Shown one piece after another: positions 19,075 to 26,996 of a DNA stretch of 64,000 nucleotides. How positions within the stretch are numbered: position 1 is the first letter of the stretch; each line of letters starts with the position of its first letter. A model generated the notes under the pieces. That model was not told where the DNA came from, did no database searches, and was given only the letters and a program-made list of their open reading frames with translations. A program made the position numbers and the translations under genes. The DNA comes from Actinomycetes bacterium (GTDB taxonomy: Bacteria > Actinomycetota > Acidimicrobiia > Acidimicrobiales > JAMCPL01), in the NCBI GenBank assembly GCA_021846515.1, contig JAJZWU010000001.1, positions 85,642 to 149,641 of the forward strand. Direction: 5' to 3'.

Positions 19075-19794
19075 TCAGTGTGCGTTACCCATGCCCATCT
19101 CAAAATACAAGATGGTAAGCAGAGCAAAAATGAACGCCTGTATGGCGCCTATACCCATATCGAATAGTTTCCATACAGTGGCTAATGGAGTAGAGACATA
19201 AAGCCACGGCAGGGCTGCAATCAACGCCAACATAAGACCACCTGCAAACATATTGCCAAACAACCTGAGAGCAAGAGTAAATGGTTTGGCAACCTCTTCA
19301 ATGACGTTTACAGGGAACAAAAACACGTATGGCTTGAAGTAGTGACCTATGTACCCACCTATGCCCTTCTCTCTAATCGATGCAATATGCACAAGAATTA
19401 TTACTAAAAAGGCATAACCCATCGTAGTATTCACGTCTGCGGTAGGAGCCGGAAAGAGCGCTGGGTGAGTTATATTGGGCAGCAATTCTACCCAGTTGGA
19501 AATCAGGATAATGAAAAATAGGCAGATTGCCAACGGAACTATCCGTGCTCCCCTCGGGCCTATCGTAGATTCCACCTGCCTGGAAACAGCGTCTATAATG
19601 AGTTCCCACATTACCTGCAACCTGCCGGGCACGCCGCTGGTAGCCTTCATCCTTACCGCTATACCAAGTATAAGCACTATAGCTATCGCTATAGCAGATG
19701 CCCATAATGTATCCACATTCAAGGTCAGGCCGGCAAATTTTCTTTGCACATATTGACCTACATGAATATTGACAGCCAGAATTACCGGATTCAA
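19075..19794 (-). CDS. atpB: F0F1 ATP synthase subunit a
   Basis: 239 residues and about five to six helices. The essential Arg of the proton channel is Arg177 in ALRLFGNMFAGGLML. Start is TTG overlapping the atpI stop (TTGA), with GGAGGT 5 nt upstream. It is the last gene of the operon here: atpE, atpF, atpH, atpA, atpG, atpD and atpC do not follow, and only 135 bp separate it from the monooxygenase gene. The rest of the synthase must be elsewhere. The five Ile codons of AIAIAIVLILGIA are all ATA. Confidence 0.93.
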   Translation of the reverse strand: MNPVILAVNIHVGQYVQRKFAGLTLNVDTLWASAIAIAIVLILGIAVRMKATSGVPGRLQVMWELIIDAVSRQVESTIGPRGARIVPLAICLFFIILISNWVELLPNITHPALFPAPTADVNTTMGYAFLVIILVHIASIREKGIGGYIGHYFKPYVFLFPVNVIEEVAKPFTLALRLFGNMFAGGLMLALIAALPWLYVSTPLATVWKLFDMGIGAIQAFIFALLTILYFEMGMGNAH

Positions 19795-20207
19795 TTCGTA
19801 CCTCCATTAGACCGTAGTTCAGCGAACAAGACAGAAGCCAAGCTCGCAAGTAACATTACCTGGAATACCGCAAGACCTACAAGCATCCCCACACCCAGCT
19901 CAGGAACAACAATCAAGAGCCCTATCCCTATTACGCTCAACACACCCATACGAAGCAGAGTATTAAAGTGCATCGCCTTACGTCCGGGCTCCATCCTCTC
20001 TGCAGCTTGACCGGCAGACTTCACTACCATTCTGAAGTTGATCATAGCAGCCATGATACCAAGACATCCTCCTACGCCGGCTAAGAACATCCCCATTATA
20101 CCGAGCACGACTAAAGCCACTACACCCACTATTAAAGCCGTGAGTGCTGTCCTCCTGGCTATACGTGCTACGTCCGCCAGAGCCAAACTTGATAATACTT
20201 CCATCAT
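19791..20207 (-). CDS. atpI: ATP synthase protein I-like membrane protein
   Basis: 138 residues with four predicted membrane helices, starting near residues 18, 40, 85 and 105. Position directly before atpB and size fit AtpI, which helps assembly of the rotor ring or Mg2+ uptake for the synthase. Sequence conservation in this family is low, so the call rests on hydropathy and context. ATGA overlaps join it to both neighbours, with a GAGGTGAAG ribosome site. Confidence 0.75.
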   Translation of the reverse strand: MMEVLSSLALADVARIARRTALTALIVGVVALVVLGIMGMFLAGVGGCLGIMAAMINFRMVVKSAGQAAERMEPGRKAMHFNTLLRMGVLSVIGIGLLIVVPELGVGMLVGLAVFQVMLLASLASVLFAELRSNGGTN

Positions 20208-20491
20208 AAGTACTTCTTCACCTCGCTGAATATTACCCCACCGGCAAGCACAATGCCCAATCCTAGCCCAGAAAATGTAAGGTATGGGTCGGTATGGAAA
20301 CGGGAGTCCAAGAACATGCCCAGGATCAGCCCACCACCGACAGATATGCCACTGGCTACCCCCACCGCTAGAAAGTCACCCAGCCCCGGTGATATTTTGT
20401 CACCATTCGTGGCGTTGCCATCGTTACTGGTGTTATCTTCGTCGGCGCCGTGATCGTACCTATCGTGCTGCTCGTCACCATTATCTATCAT
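20204..20491 (-). CDS. atpZ: AtpZ/AtpI family protein
   Basis: 95 residues. An acidic, Asp/Asn-rich N-terminal tail of about 35 residues precedes two membrane helices (SGISVGGGLILGMFLD, then TFSGLGLGIVLAGGVIF). This two-helix plan with a Gly-rich first helix is typical of AtpZ, found before atpI or atpB in many bacteria. It is coupled by a 4-bp overlap to wecA upstream and atpI downstream. Confidence 0.7.
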   Translation of the reverse strand: MIDNGDEQHDRYDHGADEDNTSNDGNATNGDKISPGLGDFLAVGVASGISVGGGLILGMFLDSRFHTDPYLTFSGLGLGIVLAGGVIFSEVKKYL

Positions 20492-21798
20492 TCGCCCGAT
20501 GCCCGTGAACTGCCTCCACCTGAAGGTGGGAGTACCCTCGCCAGGGTAGACAGAGTATGATCGCCGGTAGGAGCGACAGAGGTGGTGGACTCAGTGGGGA
20601 CAGAGGCGGTAGAGGTAGAGGGAGTATGGGCAGGTGCGGATGAGGGAGTACCAGAAACGGCAGTAGAGACCTCAACAACAGCTTCAGGAACACCTTGCCC
20701 ACCTTCTGTGTCTTTAAGTCTTGGGTGAAAAAGGGTATACAGCAGCAGGCCAAATCCAGCCGCTACAAGCGGTATAAAGGAACTTCCGGATTTGGTAAAT
20801 AGCGGGAACAACACAACGGCCGACAGCAACGCAGTCCACAACCATAGTATGATCACACTGCGACGATGACCGTGACCAAGCCGTAAAAGCCTATGGTGAA
20901 GATGATCCTTGTCGGGAGTATGAAAGCTCTGTCCTCGCGCAGTACGACGGACAAACGCAAAGGCCATGTCAGCTATAGGCACACCCAGGATAAACAGAGG
21001 CAGGAACAATGGGGCAAAGAAAAAATAAGTCGTTCCCGACACCTCCGGAGCACGTCCTCCTATCACAATAGTAGAGGCAGCCATGAGCAGACCCAGGACC
21101 AGTGAACCGGAGTCCCCCATAAACATCCTTGCAGGATTAAAGTTGTGCGGAAGAAATCCTATACATGCCCCAAAGGTAATTACTGCGATCAACGGGCCTA
21201 TATTCGATGACGGGAGCAGTCCGAGTGATTCAAGTCTAATGCCATAGATGGCAAGAGCCCCGGAAGCTATGGCGACTATTCCTGCGGCCAAGCCGTCCAG
21301 ACCGTCGACCAAATTAATAGCATTGGTCATACCGACTACCCACAGGGAAACAAGCAACGGGATGATAGTAGGGGAAAGAACCACGAATCCAGCAAAAGGT
21401 ATCTTGAATTGATACATGGTTACACCCAAAAAATACAACGCCGTGGCAGCCAACACCTCTCCAGCTACTTTTGCCGGCGCGGATACTTCACGAATATCAT
21501 CCACCAACCCAACTGCAAAGATTACCAGCACGCCAAGAATGACACCGTAAGATTCCGATGATCCGCTGAACACGGGATGAATGCCTGAAAGTAGTGATGC
21601 CACGCCGATGGCGACTAAAACCGCCAGCGTCATGGATATGCCCCCGCCATAGGGAGTTAGCTTTTCATGGATACTGCGGCTATCCGGAATTGCTACGAAT
21701 TTAAGACGCAGGGCAATCCTGCGAACAGGAAATGAAACAAGAAACGTTACAAGTGCAGCTACACCTGCAACAATGCCATAGTCGCCCAGTGAGGGCAT
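20488..21798 (-). CDS. WecA/MraY-family glycosyl-1-phosphate transferase
   Basis: 436 residues, about 11 membrane helices. Conserved cytoplasmic motifs are DDIREVSAPAK, NAINLVDGLDGLAAG, FMGDSGSLVLG and the HLHHRLL motif after PDKD. It should transfer a sugar-1-phosphate (GlcNAc-1-P in the WecA/TagO branch) to polyprenyl phosphate for cell-wall polymer synthesis. The last 75 residues are a Ser/Thr/Pro-rich tail not needed for the fold. Position between glyA and atp genes matches the wecA (rfe) locus of other actinobacteria. Start lies 2 nt after the glyA stop. Confidence 0.9.
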   Translation of the reverse strand: MPSLGDYGIVAGVAALVTFLVSFPVRRIALRLKFVAIPDSRSIHEKLTPYGGGISMTLAVLVAIGVASLLSGIHPVFSGSSESYGVILGVLVIFAVGLVDDIREVSAPAKVAGEVLAATALYFLGVTMYQFKIPFAGFVVLSPTIIPLLVSLWVVGMTNAINLVDGLDGLAAGIVAIASGALAIYGIRLESLGLLPSSNIGPLIAVITFGACIGFLPHNFNPARMFMGDSGSLVLGLLMAASTIVIGGRAPEVSGTTYFFFAPLFLPLFILGVPIADMAFAFVRRTARGQSFHTPDKDHLHHRLLRLGHGHRRSVIILWLWTALLSAVVLFPLFTKSGSSFIPLVAAGFGLLLYTLFHPRLKDTEGGQGVPEAVVEVSTAVSGTPSSAPAHTPSTSTASVPTESTTSVAPTGDHTLSTLARVLPPSGGGSSRASGE

Positions 21799-21800
21799 GG

Positions 21801-23528
21801 TCAGTCCACCGTTTTGGGAACGAAGGGATATGGTGGAAATAAGTTACATAGCTCTCTGACATCATCACGTACTTTGGCTATCTCTTCCCTGTCATGCCTT
21901 CCCTTCAGCGCCCTTTTTATAAACTGCGCTATCTGCTGCATCTCATTTACCCCCATGCCTGCCGTTGTCTCTGCGGGTGTACCAAGGCGTAACCCGGATG
22001 TAACGAACGGTGGCCTTGGGTCACCGGGAATCTGGTTGCGATTCAAGGTGATCCCGGCACTATCCAATACGTCTTGAGCCTCCTTACCGGTAAGTTCAGA
22101 GTCGAATGTCCTTAAATCTACCAACACCTGATGATTGTCCGTGCCTCCTGAGACGAGCCTGAATCCCTCAGCATCCATGGCGCCAGCCAGTGCCTTGGCG
22201 TTGTTGACTACCTTGTGAGCATAGTCACGAAAGGTGGGGAGAGATGCTTCCCTGAACGCCACTGCCTTTGCGGCAATGGTGTGTTCCAGTGGGCCACCCT
22301 GCAATCCGGGGAAGATAGCTTTGTCTATGGCTCCGGCATACTCAGATTTACACAGGATAGCCCCTCCCCTGGGACCACGCAGGGTCTTATGAGTGGTAAG
22401 TGTTACAACGTCAGCGAAAGGAACCGGGCTGGGGTGTGCTCCACCTGCTATAAGACCGGCAGGGTGAGCAATATCAAACATAAGATAGGCGCCTACACGA
22501 TCAGCAATCTCCCTAAAGGGTTGAGGCTCTATAAGGCGAGTATAGGCTGTGGTACCAACGACGATAAGCCGTGGGCGCTCTTTTTGAGCCAGCTCGTCCA
22601 GCGCATCAAGATCAATTATCTCGCCGGGCTTACTCGTGTCATCCGAAGCGGGAGTAAGACCATAAGGAACAAACCTCCATACGTGGGAAGTGATGCTGGC
22701 TTTTGCGCCGTGGGTTAAGTGGCCACCTTGATCCAGCGACATCGCCATAATGGTATCTCCATGATCCAATAGAGCTTCGTAGGCAGCAAGATTGGCGCTA
22801 GCACCTGAGTGGGGTTGTACGTTGGCGTGTTCGGCGCCGAACAACGCCTTTAGCCTCTCTCTGGCCAGGTCCTCCACTTCATCTATAAAGTAATTTCCTC
22901 CATAATAGCGCTTATGGGGATACCCCTCGGCATACTTGTTGGTCAGAACTGACCCGCTGGCAGCAAGTACTGCAGGTGAAGTGAAGTTCTCCGAAGCGAT
23001 CAACTGAATCGTGGATGATTGCCTGTTTGCTTCCTGCCACAATAGGGTCTCCAACTCGGTATCACTTGGTACCCAACCGGCAACAGGCCACAATTCCTGT
23101 AACTTTTCCAGTTCCTCCACCCTCCTGTGATGGCGCTCTCCGAGTGGCCTCGCATTCAAAAAGACATCCAATGCCTCCAGTGCTACTTCATAACCTATTA
23201 TCCTGCCACCAAAACAGATCACATTTGATTCATTATGCTGGCGCGCAAGACGAGCCGTAGTTACATCGTGTGCAACCGCGGCACGCACTCCGGGAATCTT
23301 GTTTGCAGCCATAGCTATACCCATGCCGGTACCGCACACGCATAACCCCAAGTCTGCATCTCCCCTGGCGACTGCCCTGCCTACCGCTGCACCATATACC
23401 GGATAATCCACACTTGCATCGCTATACGTACCGACATCATCTACCTGATACCCGCTATCCAACAAATGCTTTACAAGTAGGCTCTTTAGTTCAAATCCAG
23501 CGTGGTCACATCCTGCAGCAATCTTCAC
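21801..23528 (-). CDS. RpiB-GlyA fusion protein
   Basis: One uninterrupted 575-residue frame. Residues 1-150 are ribose-5-phosphate isomerase B: CDHAGFELK, catalytic Cys65 in CGTGMGIA, and His98 in ARQHNESNV. Residues about 157-575 are serine hydroxymethyltransferase: LIASENF, YAEGYPHKRYYGG and the PLP Lys381 in TTHKTLRGPRGG. Both active sites are intact, so the protein should be bifunctional, linking the pentose-phosphate pathway and one-carbon metabolism. There is no stop or ribosome site at the junction. GTG start has TAATAT 6 nt upstream and no Shine-Dalgarno, so it is probably leaderless. First gene of the operon ending in atpB. Confidence 0.92.
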   Translation of the reverse strand: MKIAAGCDHAGFELKSLLVKHLLDSGYQVDDVGTYSDASVDYPVYGAAVGRAVARGDADLGLCVCGTGMGIAMAANKIPGVRAAVAHDVTTARLARQHNESNVICFGGRIIGYEVALEALDVFLNARPLGERHHRRVEELEKLQELWPVAGWVPSDTELETLLWQEANRQSSTIQLIASENFTSPAVLAASGSVLTNKYAEGYPHKRYYGGNYFIDEVEDLARERLKALFGAEHANVQPHSGASANLAAYEALLDHGDTIMAMSLDQGGHLTHGAKASITSHVWRFVPYGLTPASDDTSKPGEIIDLDALDELAQKERPRLIVVGTTAYTRLIEPQPFREIADRVGAYLMFDIAHPAGLIAGGAHPSPVPFADVVTLTTHKTLRGPRGGAILCKSEYAGAIDKAIFPGLQGGPLEHTIAAKAVAFREASLPTFRDYAHKVVNNAKALAGAMDAEGFRLVSGGTDNHQVLVDLRTFDSELTGKEAQDVLDSAGITLNRNQIPGDPRPPFVTSGLRLGTPAETTAGMGVNEMQQIAQFIKRALKGRHDREEIAKVRDDVRELCNLFPPYPFVPKTVD

Positions 23529-23534
23529 GTAATC

Positions 23535-23540
23535 ATATTA
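23535..23540 (-). promoter_or_regulatory. -10 box for rpiB-glyA
   Basis: TAATAT on the minus strand, 6 nt before the GTG start at 23528. A leaderless transcript is likely. Confidence 0.55.
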
Positions 23541-23555
23541 CCAGACCTGAGGTGG

Positions 23556-23822
23556 GGTGCGCGCCAACCGTGGATAGGAGGAGGGTAGGGTAAGAGGTGT
23601 GACGGAGGTGGGGCGCGCGCATCTAACAGTGATGGCGATATGGGGCGGGGTGGCTGGTTGCGTATTTTTTCTTCTGGGTTTGACTATGCCAGCCATAGAT
23701 GTATGCGGTCATCACCCGGCTGCACTGGTGGTGGTGGTACTTGGTAGTGCAAGTGGTCGGGTAGGGTAAGAGATGTCACGAGGGTGGGCGTGCGGAGCAA
23801 CGATAGAGTGCGCGCCAACCGT
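23556..23822. repeat. Two paired direct repeats in mirrored order
   Basis: Module a (GTGCGCGCCAACCGT) is at about 23557-23571 and 23808-23822. Module b (GGGTAGGGTAAGAG plus about 15 similar bases) is at 23583-23612 and 23759-23788. The order is a-b then b-a, around the R3 copy. Confidence 0.7.
23673..23728 (-). repeat. R3 hairpin repeat, copy 1
   Basis: The reverse complement runs from CAGTGCAGCCGGGTGATGAC to GTCAAACCCAGAAG, matching the R3 consensus with internal dyad symmetry. It lies between divergent genes. Confidence 0.65.
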
Positions 23823-23835
23823 AAATAAAGGTAAA

Positions 23836-23865
23836 TTGGAACTGACACAGCAAACAGACTAATAT
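23836..23865 (+). promoter_or_regulatory. Promoter for thiolase-like gene
   Basis: TTGGAA (23836-23841), 18-nt spacer, TAATAT (23860-23865), then 7 nt to the GTG at 23873. No Shine-Dalgarno, so a leaderless mRNA is likely. Confidence 0.55.
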
Positions 23866-23872
23866 TTTTACC

Positions 23873-25396
23873 GTGACAATCCCTCCCAATATACCGGTCC
23901 TTGTAGGTTCGGCACAACTGACCAACCAGCGCGACCCCGATATATCCCTAACGGAGCGTGATGAGCCGGTAGAGATAATGACCAGAGTTTTGGATCTGGC
24001 GGCAGATGACTGTGGGAGCAACAAGGCTGGCCGCAGGCTACTGGAACAGGCATCTCTATTATGCTCTATTCAGTCACTGGCATGGCAATACTCCAATCCC
24101 GCCCTACTGGTAGCTCAAAAACTGTCAATTGAACCCAAAACACTGGCTGCTACAACCACCGGAGGAAACAATCCGCAGTTGATTGCAAGCTATGCTGCAA
24201 GAGCCATACAGGATGGCCGCCTGGATGTAGTGCTGGTTACGGGCGCCGACTGTGTCTATACTCGCCGGGCAGCACGTAAGGATCCTACCCATCCTGCACT
24301 TCCCTGGACAGTACAGCCGGAGGATACGCCGACACCCCTTACGCTCGGAGTAAACAAAGAACCCACCACAACAATAGAATCGGAGGTAGGACTCGATCGT
24401 CCGGCAAAAGTATTTCCGTTATTCGAAAATGCCATACGCTATGCAAACGGATGGACACTGGATGAACATCGTATCAAGATAGGGACGCTGTGGTCATCAT
24501 TATCAAAAGTCGCAGAAAATAACCCATACGCCTGGCATCCGCAAGCTAAAACCCCAGAAGAAATCTACCAGGTAAGTGAAACGAACAGAATGGTGTGCTT
24601 CCCCTACACAAAGCTCCTAAACGCCAATATGCAGGTAGACCAGGGAGCTGCATTTATAATGTGCTCGTATGACACCGCGCAGAGGGCTGGTATACCCTCA
24701 GACAATCTCATGTTCCTGGTATCGGGTGCAGATGCCGACGATCATTGGTTCATGTCACATCGATGGGATCTCCATAGCTCTCCGGCAATTAGGATTGCAG
24801 GCCAGTCTGCTCTCGAGTTGGCCGGTAAGTCAATCGACGATATAGAGTTCGTGGATCTGTACTCCTGCTTCCCGTCAGCCGTCCAGATAGCAGCAGATGC
24901 ACTGGGGCTGCCTATAGACGACCCTCACCGCCCATTATCTGTCACAGGAGGGTTGAGCTTTGCGGGGGGACCTGGCAACAACTACGTATCGCATTCAATC
25001 TCAGCTATACATCATCTGTTGCGGGGCAACACGCATAAATGGGGAATGACCACAGGGCTTGGCTGGTACGTAACCAAGCATTCGTTGGGGATATGGTCGT
25101 CCGATCCACCACAAAATGGCTTCCAATACGCCAACCCTCAGGAAGACATAAATAAATTGCCTCAAAGACCTCCGGCCTCTCCAGGGCACCATGATATTAC
25201 CATAGAAACATATACAGTCTGGCATAACCGTGACGGCTCTCCGGAGCTTGGGATTTCCTCATATCTCAATGGTGAGGGTGGTAGAGGATGGGCAAACATA
25301 CACGATCAGGGTACCCTTACCGAAATTGAGAACAATGAGGGATGCGGCCGGCGCGCCGAACTAAATGACGCGGGCTCCATCGTACTCACAGACTGA
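23873..25396 (+). CDS. Thiolase-superfamily protein (acetyl-CoA acetyltransferase-like)
   Basis: 507 residues. Thiolase features include VGSAQ at the N-terminus, TTTGGNNPQLIASYAARAIQDGR, VVLVTGADC, EFVDLYSCFPSAVQ and GGLSFAGGPGNNYVSH. The usual nucleophilic Cys before the GG motif is absent: Thr precedes GGNNP. Similar proteins in actinobacteria are annotated as acetyl-CoA acetyltransferase and resemble the SCP-x/lipid-transfer thiolase branch. It probably handles an acyl-CoA thioester, but activity as a classical thiolase is doubtful. Monocistronic or followed by the permease 117 bp downstream. Confidence 0.75.
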   Translation: MTIPPNIPVLVGSAQLTNQRDPDISLTERDEPVEIMTRVLDLAADDCGSNKAGRRLLEQASLLCSIQSLAWQYSNPALLVAQKLSIEPKTLAATTTGGNNPQLIASYAARAIQDGRLDVVLVTGADCVYTRRAARKDPTHPALPWTVQPEDTPTPLTLGVNKEPTTTIESEVGLDRPAKVFPLFENAIRYANGWTLDEHRIKIGTLWSSLSKVAENNPYAWHPQAKTPEEIYQVSETNRMVCFPYTKLLNANMQVDQGAAFIMCSYDTAQRAGIPSDNLMFLVSGADADDHWFMSHRWDLHSSPAIRIAGQSALELAGKSIDDIEFVDLYSCFPSAVQIAADALGLPIDDPHRPLSVTGGLSFAGGPGNNYVSHSISAIHHLLRGNTHKWGMTTGLGWYVTKHSLGIWSSDPPQNGFQYANPQEDINKLPQRPPASPGHHDITIETYTVWHNRDGSPELGISSYLNGEGGRGWANIHDQGTLTEIENNEGCGRRAELNDAGSIVLTD

Positions 25397-25500
25397 TAGA
25401 TGCCTCGGTAGCGTCCTGTTCTCTTGGAAAGCGGAAGTTGTTCTTCTACATCAAGCGCAAAAACGGTTACATAAGTGATGAGCCGGTTCTCTGTCGCTGA

Positions 25501-25506
25501 TAAACT
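25501..25506 (+). promoter_or_regulatory. Possible -10 box for APC permease
   Basis: TAAACT lies 6 nt before the ATG at 25513, and there is no ribosome site upstream. Weak on its own but it fits the pattern seen at other starts. Confidence 0.35.
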
Positions 25507-25512
25507 TTAGAT

Positions 25513-26991
25513 ATGAACGAGGAGAGCGCAGGCAACAGTGTTGCGCACCAGAAACATGGGTTACGGCAGGTATTCAGTTTGGCCGACCTCTTCCCGCTCT
25601 CCGTTTCCAGCGTAGGGCCAATCTTCTCTGTTGCCGCTACAGGAGGTGTACTTGCTGCAGTGGCTGGATGGTGGTCACTTCCCGCCATAATAATACTTGC
25701 AATACCGTTCATAATATCGAGCTTTGTCTTCAGGATGCTGAACCGCCACTTTCCGCACTCCGGGGCTTCTTATCATTGGTCTGCCCGCGTAATAGGGCGT
25801 ACTGTCTCGCGCTACCAGGCATGGATACTGATCCTCGCTTACTTCACATCCATACCGCCAATAGCCATTCCGGCTGCACAATACACTCTGTCTCTGGTGG
25901 CGCCCGGTTATCATGCCCCTGCCGTACTGACTATGAGTATAGCTATATTTTGGATCTGCTTCGCTGCCGTTCCCTTATTACTGGGAGCCAGACCGACTGC
26001 AATAATAACCAAAATATTCTTCGTAGTAGAAATGATCTCCCTGGTCTCTTTTGGGGTCATTGGTCTTATTAAGATTCATAGCGCCGCAGTCCCTGTGCAC
26101 TTTGGGCCGCTGCCGATCGGGGGGATGATGATAGCTGCCGTAATCGCCGCCACGATCCTGGATGGATGGGAAATTGATTCTTACGCCTCCGAAGAGTCGC
26201 AACGGCCGCGACGAGATCCTGGGAAGAGCGGTATCATAGGTGCCTTTCTGGCGCTGGCATTTTACGTAATCCTCTATCCACTGATGTTTGCAGAGACACC
26301 CATGCATACACTCGCCGGATCCAGTGATCCACTTGCACTATGGGCAGCAAGGATAATACCGGGACAGTCGTGGGTCATCCTGATTCCTATACTGCTGTCG
26401 ACGGCAGGCGGCCTCTGGCTCACCACGTATATACTTACCCGTGCCCTCTATGCGATGGGAAGGGAAAACCTCATACCCAAGACGTTTGGTAGGACCAATA
26501 GTCACCAAGTTCCATATGCTGCGACATTGATTGTCTTTGCTGCAGTAGTAGCGGTGGTGGCAATGCAGCTATTCATCTCTTCCCTAAGCGCTTTCTTCAC
26601 ACTGGTACTGTCATCAGCTGGATTCTTCCTGCTGGCGGAGTTCTTCCTAGATTCACTTACCGCAGTGGTATTTCTCACCGTAGGGCACCGTCGCCTGCCG
26701 GATGTACAGATATTCTCCCATCAACACAAATGGCTGCTGGTAGCGTCAATATCATCCTCTATCATAATGGGCTTTTTGCTGGTGGCATTTTTCTTCTATG
26801 CACCAAAAGCTATAGGATCTCAAATAGATATAGTCGTACTGTCACTATTGGGGATAGGTGCAGTATTTGCCTGGTTGACGGGAAAGCGCAGGCACAACAC
26901 CTATACCTTCCATGGCAACGACGCACAAGCCAACTCCGTTGCCAAGATGACGCACCGGGTTGCATGCAACGTCACCGACCAAACGCGATAA
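25513..26991 (+). CDS. APC superfamily amino-acid permease
   Basis: 492 residues with about 12 membrane helices. The opening QVFSLADLFPLSVSSVGPIFSVAATGG is the helix-1 signature of amino acid-polyamine-organocation permeases. The helix-6 region around ILDGWEIDSYASEESQRPRRDPGKSG is also typical. It should import (or exchange) an amino acid or amine; substrate unknown. It ends 5 bp before the stop of the convergent reductase gene. Confidence 0.88.
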   Translation: MNEESAGNSVAHQKHGLRQVFSLADLFPLSVSSVGPIFSVAATGGVLAAVAGWWSLPAIIILAIPFIISSFVFRMLNRHFPHSGASYHWSARVIGRTVSRYQAWILILAYFTSIPPIAIPAAQYTLSLVAPGYHAPAVLTMSIAIFWICFAAVPLLLGARPTAIITKIFFVVEMISLVSFGVIGLIKIHSAAVPVHFGPLPIGGMMIAAVIAATILDGWEIDSYASEESQRPRRDPGKSGIIGAFLALAFYVILYPLMFAETPMHTLAGSSDPLALWAARIIPGQSWVILIPILLSTAGGLWLTTYILTRALYAMGRENLIPKTFGRTNSHQVPYAATLIVFAAVVAVVAMQLFISSLSAFFTLVLSSAGFFLLAEFFLDSLTAVVFLTVGHRRLPDVQIFSHQHKWLLVASISSSIIMGFLLVAFFFYAPKAIGSQIDIVVLSLLGIGAVFAWLTGKRRHNTYTFHGNDAQANSVAKMTHRVACNVTDQTR

Positions 26992-26996
26992 CGCCT

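Larger units (their letters stand above)
23529..23872. other. Divergent intergenic region, 344 bp, repeat-rich
   Basis: It contains -10 boxes for both flanking genes, one R3 hairpin repeat, and two short modules each present twice in opposite order (see the repeat entries). No gene is visible. Confidence 0.6.

Noticed and set aside
23529..23872. Possible glycine riboswitch before rpiB-glyA
   Set aside because: The -10 box lies 6 nt from the start codon, leaving no leader, and no glycine-aptamer core was seen.
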